This document shows, piece by piece, positions 60,004 to 64,000 of a DNA stretch of 64,000 bases (position 1 is the first letter of the stretch; each line of letters opens with the position of its first letter). Made by a program: the position numbers and the translations under genes. The notes beneath the pieces were generated by a model. It was not told where the DNA came from, searched no databases, and saw only the letters and a program-made list of their open reading frames with translations. The stretch spans positions 51,007 to 115,006 of the forward strand of contig NZ_JAHBZK010000018.1 of NCBI RefSeq assembly GCF_019635465.1, in the 5' to 3' direction. Source of the DNA: Hydrogenophaga sp. (GTDB lineage Bacteria > Pseudomonadota > Gammaproteobacteria > Burkholderiales > Burkholderiaceae_C).

Positions 60004-61689
60004 AACCAGCCCACCCCCGCCATCGTCACCCAGACCGCCGTGCGGCGCTTGCCGCGGCTCGCACTGCTGCTGTTCTGCCTGGCGTACGTGCTGCCTGGCT
60101 TCATCGGCCGCGAGCCCTGGAAGAACGCCGACATGACGGCGTTTGGCTACATGGCGGAGCTGGCCTCCGGAGCGTCGCACTGGCTGCATCCGACACTGCT
60201 GGGACAGCCCCCCGAGTTTGACGCACTGCTGCCCTACTGGCTCGGGGCCTGGGCCATCCAGCTAGCTCCTCCCTGGATTCCCGCCGATTTCGCGGCCCGC
60301 ATCCCGTTTGCACTGTTGCTCGCACTCACGCTGGTCGCTACCTGGTACGGCGTGTACTACCTTGCCCGCAGTCCACAAGCCCAGCCTGTCACTTTTGCGT
60401 TCGGCGGGGAGGCGCAGCCGACCGACTATGCCCGCGCCATGGCGGATGGAGGACTGCTGGCACTCATCGCTTGCCTGGGCCTGGCCCAGCTGTCCCATGA
60501 AACCACACCCGCGCTGGCCCAGGTTGGCTTCACGGCACTGACTTTCTACGCCCTGGCCGCCATTCCCTGGAGGACCTGGTGGCCCATCGTCGGGCTGCTT
60601 TTGGGCACATCCGGGCTGGCCCTGAGTGGCGCCCCCGCCATGGCACTGCTGTTTGCCCTCGCAGGTGCGGCCCTGTCCCTGGCAGACCGCTCACCCGATC
60701 CGGCACTGCGGCGGCGTCATCGCTACTGGGCGGGCGGGATCGTATTGATCGCCCTGGGCACTGCGGCCATGGCCTGGGCGCTCGAGGCCTTTCGCTGGCG
60801 CATTGGGCTGCCCGCCGGGGGCTGGCGGGACTGGCGCAGCCTCGGGCGCCTGCTGCTCTGGTTCACCTGGCCCGCCTGGCCCCTGGCCTGCTGGACGCTC
60901 TGGCGCTGGCGCCGGCAGCTGGGCAGCCGCCACGTCGCCTTGCCCCTGGTGTTCGTGGTGACCTCCGTGGTCACCACACTGGTTACGCCTTCTTCCGACC
61001 GGTCACTGCTGCTGGGCCTGCCCGCATTGGCCGCGCTGGCGGCCTTCGCCCTGCCCACGTTGCAGCGCAGCGTGGCCGCGTTGATCGACTGGTTCACCCT
61101 GCTGTTCTTCAGTGCCTGTGCCTTGGTGATCTGGGTGGTGTGGGTCGCCATGCAGACCGGAGTGCCGGCCAAACCCGCGGCCAACGTGGCCCGGCTCGCC
61201 CCCGGCTTCGAGCCCAGCTTCTCTCTGCTGGCCCTGGTCGTCGCCCTGCTGGCCACCCTGAGCTGGGCCTGGTTGGTCCGCTGGCGCGCCGGCCGCAATC
61301 GTGCGGCCATCTGGAAGAGCCTGGTGCTACCTGCTGCCGGCGCAGCGCTATGCTGGTTGCTGCTGATGACGCTGTGGATGCCGCTGCTCGACTACGCCCG
61401 GGGCTACACCCCGTTGGTCAGACAGGTGGTGCGGCAGATCGATGATGGCGGGTGCGTGGAGATCCACGGCCTGAGTCGCGGCCAGGTCGCCGCCCTGCGG
61501 TACCACAGCCGGCTGAAATTGCAACCTGTCGAGCTCAAACCCAGCTGCCCGTGGCTGGCGGTGGGCGCGGATTCCCTGGCAGCGCTGACCGCCGCGCTGG
61601 ACATGCGCCAATGGACGCTGCAGGCCAATCTGCATCCCCCTGCCGATGCGGCCGACAACGTGCTGCTGTTCAAACACGTCGGCCCGTGA
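60001..61689 (+). CDS. Polytopic membrane protein, GT-C glycosyltransferase-like
   Basis: A 562-residue protein with about 11-12 hydrophobic helices and a C-terminal soluble part of about 100 residues. The N-terminal loop GFIGREPWKNADMTAFGYM resembles the acidic first loop of ArnT/PMT (GT-C) transferases that use lipid-linked sugars. No close family is recognised. The start is GTG, fitting the -10 box seven bases before it. A GNAT gene follows 10 nt on. Confidence 0.7.
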   Translation: MNQPTPAIVTQTAVRRLPRLALLLFCLAYVLPGFIGREPWKNADMTAFGYMAELASGASHWLHPTLLGQPPEFDALLPYWLGAWAIQLAPPWIPADFAARIPFALLLALTLVATWYGVYYLARSPQAQPVTFAFGGEAQPTDYARAMADGGLLALIACLGLAQLSHETTPALAQVGFTALTFYALAAIPWRTWWPIVGLLLGTSGLALSGAPAMALLFALAGAALSLADRSPDPALRRRHRYWAGGIVLIALGTAAMAWALEAFRWRIGLPAGGWRDWRSLGRLLLWFTWPAWPLACWTLWRWRRQLGSRHVALPLVFVVTSVVTTLVTPSSDRSLLLGLPALAALAAFALPTLQRSVAALIDWFTLLFFSACALVIWVVWVAMQTGVPAKPAANVARLAPGFEPSFSLLALVVALLATLSWAWLVRWRAGRNRAAIWKSLVLPAAGAALCWLLLMTLWMPLLDYARGYTPLVRQVVRQIDDGGCVEIHGLSRGQVAALRYHSRLKLQPVELKPSCPWLAVGADSLAALTAALDMRQWTLQANLHPPADAADNVLLFKHVGP

Positions 61690-61702
61690 TAATGGCCGCA
61701 TG
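61688..61702 (+). promoter_or_regulatory. -10 box of a leaderless GNAT transcript
   Basis: GATAAT (61688-61693) overlaps the stop of the preceding gene and lies six bases before the ATG at 61700. No ribosome binding site is present. Confidence 0.45.
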
Positions 61703-62374
61703 GCCAAACTGATTGTCCGCCCCACGGCGTCCGCCGACATCGACGCCCTGCTCCGGCTGCAGGCGCAGGTCTATCCCAGCATTGCCCCCTGGAAACGGGA
61801 CCAGCTGGCGCATCAGCTCGAGCTGTTCCCCCAAGGCCAACTGGTCGCCGAACTCGACGGCCGCCTGGTGGGCTGCGCGAGTTCCCTGGTGATTCTGTGG
61901 GATGAGTGGGCCGAAGAGCACACATGGAGCGAGATCACCGCATCCGGCACTTTCGACACCCACACGCCGCAGGGCCTGACGCTGTACGGCGCCGAAGTGT
62001 TCGTCGATCCGCGCCTGCGTGGCAAACGCGTCGGCCATCTGCTCTACGAGGGCCGCAGAAAGCTGTGCAAGCAGCTCAACCTGCGCCGGATCATCGCCTG
62101 CGGCCGCCTGCCGGGGTATGCCCGCGTGGCAGATCAGATGCCCATCGAGCTGTACGCCAGGAAGGTGCTGTGGGGCGATCTGTTCGACCCCGTGCTGAGC
62201 TTCCAGTTACGCGAGGGATTCAGGTACTGCGGTATCATGAAAAACTATCTGCCGGATGACCATGAATCCAGTGGCCATGCGTCACTGATCGTCTGGATCA
62301 ATCCGGACTATGACCCGTCGCAGGGCACCGCGCTTCAACGCGCTGCAAGCGGCGCAACGGAGTCGCCCCCATGA
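61700..62374 (+). CDS. GNAT family acetyltransferase
   Basis: A 224-residue GNAT protein: VRPTASADIDALLRLQAQVYP at the N-terminus and the acetyl-CoA loop VDPRLRGKRVGHLLYEGRRKL, followed by the long insert VADQMPIELYARKVLWGDLFDPVLSFQLREGFRYCG (split over two helices). It matches the N-terminal half of known GNAT-nitrilase fusion proteins. The stop overlaps the nitrilase-like gene (ATGA). Substrate is unknown. Confidence 0.88.
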   Translation: MAKLIVRPTASADIDALLRLQAQVYPSIAPWKRDQLAHQLELFPQGQLVAELDGRLVGCASSLVILWDEWAEEHTWSEITASGTFDTHTPQGLTLYGAEVFVDPRLRGKRVGHLLYEGRRKLCKQLNLRRIIACGRLPGYARVADQMPIELYARKVLWGDLFDPVLSFQLREGFRYCGIMKNYLPDDHESSGHASLIVWINPDYDPSQGTALQRAASGATESPP

Positions 62375-63297
62375 GCCAGCAACACCCCGACCTTGCCAAG
62401 GACCCGGCGCACAAGCCCACCCAGAACACCGTGCGCATCGCGGCAGTCCAGTACCTGCTGCGCTCGATCAACGACTGGAACGGATTCGAGAACCAGGTTC
62501 GCTTCGTCATGAAGGCGGCGGGTGACTACAAGCCGCAGTTTGTCGTGTTCCCCGAAATATTCACGACCCAGCTGCTGTCGTTCATGGACACCAGCGACCT
62601 GCGTCGCGCGGTGCGCAACATGAATGATTTCACCAGCCGCTACATCGACCTGTTCACCGAACTCGCGGCGCATTGGGGGGTGCACATTGTGGGAGGCAGC
62701 CACCCCACCATCACCGACGGTCAATTGCTCAACACCGCCTACCTGTTCACGCCCGGCGGCAAGGTGTTCACGCAGGACAAGATCCACCTGACGCGCTGGG
62801 AAAGGGAAAAATGGAAAGGCGATCCGGGACACCATCTGCGCGTGTTTGACACGCCCCATGGCCGCATCAGCATCCTGATCTGCTACGACATCGAGTTTCC
62901 CGAGCTGGCGCGCAAGGTCTGCGAGCAGGGAGCGGACATCATCTTCGTTCCCTCGTGCACCGATGACCGGCAGGGCTTCTGGCGGGTGCGCTATTGCTGC
63001 CACGCACGCGCCATCGAAAACCAGGTCTATGTGGCCGTCACCGGCACGGTGGGCAACCTCGCCGTGGAAGGCCTGGGACTGCATTTCGGCCAGGCGGCCA
63101 TCATCACGCCGTCCGATTTTCCGTTTGCACGCGACGGGATTGCCGCCGAGGGCGTGCCCAACATGGAGCAGATCGTCATTGCCGATGTCGATCTCGGCAA
63201 GCTCATCAGCAATCGCGTCAACGGCACGACCATTCCGCTGTACGACAACCGGATCGACGTCTACGAAAAAGACGTCGACGTGATCACGACACGCTGA
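62371..63297 (+). CDS. Carbon-nitrogen hydrolase (nitrilase superfamily)
   Basis: A 308-residue protein with the Glu-Lys-Cys triad: Glu62 (VFPEIF), Lys137 (QDKIHLT) and Cys171 (LICYDIEFPE). It is an amidase-like enzyme of the branch that is often fused to GNAT domains. The overlapping upstream GNAT gene supplies the partner as a separate protein. It overlaps the convergent kinase gene by 14 bases. Confidence 0.9.
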   Translation: MSQQHPDLAKDPAHKPTQNTVRIAAVQYLLRSINDWNGFENQVRFVMKAAGDYKPQFVVFPEIFTTQLLSFMDTSDLRRAVRNMNDFTSRYIDLFTELAAHWGVHIVGGSHPTITDGQLLNTAYLFTPGGKVFTQDKIHLTRWEREKWKGDPGHHLRVFDTPHGRISILICYDIEFPELARKVCEQGADIIFVPSCTDDRQGFWRVRYCCHARAIENQVYVAVTGTVGNLAVEGLGLHFGQAAIITPSDFPFARDGIAAEGVPNMEQIVIADVDLGKLISNRVNGTTIPLYDNRIDVYEKDVDVITTR

Positions 63298-64000
63298 CCC
63301 GCTTGTCCGCCATCGGGACCGCGGCGGGCGCGCTGACGGCAACCTGGCGCACACGGCTCGCCGGAAACAGCAGCGAGAAAGTCGAACCCGCGCCCGGGGT
63401 GCTGCTGACCTTCAGTTCAGCACCATGGCGTTGCATCACGTGCTTCACGATGGCCAGGCCCAGGCCGGTCCCACCGGTTTCACGCGACCGGCTGCGGTCC
63501 ACCCGGTAGAAGCGCTCGGTCAATCGAGACAGGTGTTCAGCCGCGATGCCAGGGCCGGTATCGCGCACGGTGAATTCGCCACGCCCGTCCGGCAGAATCC
63601 GCCATCCCGCTTCGATCCGGCCGCCCGCCGGCGTGTAGCGAATCGCGTTGCTCAGCAGGTTGGACATGGCACTCAGCAGTTCGCTGGGCGAGCCTGCCAG
63701 CTCGGCCGCCGGCGAGGCATTGAACAGCATCTCATGCGGCCGGGTGGAGGCCAGCAAGGCAGACAGCGATCGCCCTTCCTGTTCGCACTGGCTGAGAAGC
63801 ACCGCCAGGGGCGTCCACTCGGCACTGCCCGGCGGTGGACTGCCCTCCAGGCGCGACAGGGTCAGCAGGTCGTTGACGAGGGTCTGCATGCGGTGGGCCT
63901 GCTGGGCCATCAACCCCAGATAGCGCCGGCGATCGTCCTCATCGAGCGGCAGGTTCTGCAGCGTCTCGACAAAGCCGGCCAGTACGGTCAGCGGAGTGCG
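63284..64000 (-). CDS. phoR: PhoR-like sensor histidine kinase, N-terminal part missing
   Basis: The frame is open at the right edge. The visible 238 residues start inside the H-box just after the expected His (RTPLTVLAGFVETLQNLPL, PhoR-like), then MMAQQAHRMQTLVNDLLTLSRLE. The ATPase domain has an N-box (NLLSNAIRYTP), G1 (DTGPGIA), an F-box (RFYRVD) and G2 (GGTGLGLAIVKH). It should phosphorylate a PhoB-type regulator in phosphate control. The PhoR identity rests on the H-box style. Confidence 0.85.
   Translation of the reverse strand, partial: RTPLTVLAGFVETLQNLPLDEDDRRRYLGLMAQQAHRMQTLVNDLLTLSRLEGSPPPGSAEWTPLAVLLSQCEQEGRSLSALLASTRPHEMLFNASPAAELAGSPSELLSAMSNLLSNAIRYTPAGGRIEAGWRILPDGRGEFTVRDTGPGIAAEHLSRLTERFYRVDRSRSRETGGTGLGLAIVKHVMQRHGAELKVSSTPGAGSTFSLLFPASRVRQVAVSAPAAVPMADKRVSVS

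Overview
The window is high-GC chromosomal DNA from a betaproteobacterium, most likely Burkholderiales and probably Comamonadaceae. This rests on gene content and order (ffs next to dnaX-ybaB-recR, trxA-rho-rpmE2, yciB-bolA-parvulin, mltD-gloB-yafS-rnhA) and on protein style. No species is claimed. Genes are densely packed, many pairs overlap by ATGA, and no gene-free stretch exceeds 300 bases. No tRNA, rRNA, CRISPR array, prophage or transposase gene was seen.

1-22868: after the tail of a tandem response regulator, every gene lies on the minus strand and most belong to acyl-CoA metabolism. They are an AMP-forming acyl-CoA ligase, a branched-chain-amino-acid-type ABC transporter (binding protein, two permeases, two ATPases), a FadJ-type multifunctional beta-oxidation protein, a thiolase, a frameshifted acyl-CoA dehydrogenase, an AidB-type dehydrogenase, PaaI thioesterases, three SDRs, a CurA-type reductase, a GST and an ElaA-type acetyltransferase. 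A TetR-type palindrome lies upstream of the FadJ gene. The set looks like a regulon for uptake and beta-oxidation of an unidentified carboxylic acid. A 279-bp MITE-like palindromic element sits between aidB and the GST gene.

23015-37655: mixed housekeeping genes. selO-msrB-luciferase-like monooxygenase, a TerB-like protein, yciB-bolA-parvulin, an acyltransferase/hydrolase pair, rlhA, a hemerythrin, a membrane-anchored TIR protein, and moaA-mobA-moeA for molybdenum cofactor.

37675-50406: an RND efflux pair; rnhA and a YafS-like methyltransferase divergent from gloB-mltD; a THI5/NMT1-type binding protein; then dnaX-ybaB-recR divergent from the 4.5S SRP RNA, followed by a DOPA-dioxygenase-like gene.

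50424-64000: addB-addA-flavoprotein in one overlapping operon for double-strand-break processing; trxA, a probable rho leader peptide, rho and rpmE2; a GT-C-like membrane protein; a GNAT and nitrilase pair; and the 3' part of a PhoR-like kinase.

Themes worth attention: (1) the structured MITE-like element at 3161-3439; (2) a run of nine A in dnaX whose two alternative frames both stop at once, predicting a short gamma-like subunit; (3) at least six genes whose -10 box lies 6-7 nt before the start codon, predicting leaderless mRNAs; (4) a leaderless 33-codon reading frame ending on the rho ribosome binding site; (5) a TIR-membrane-periplasmic sensor protein; (6) short tandem duplications across two stop codons.
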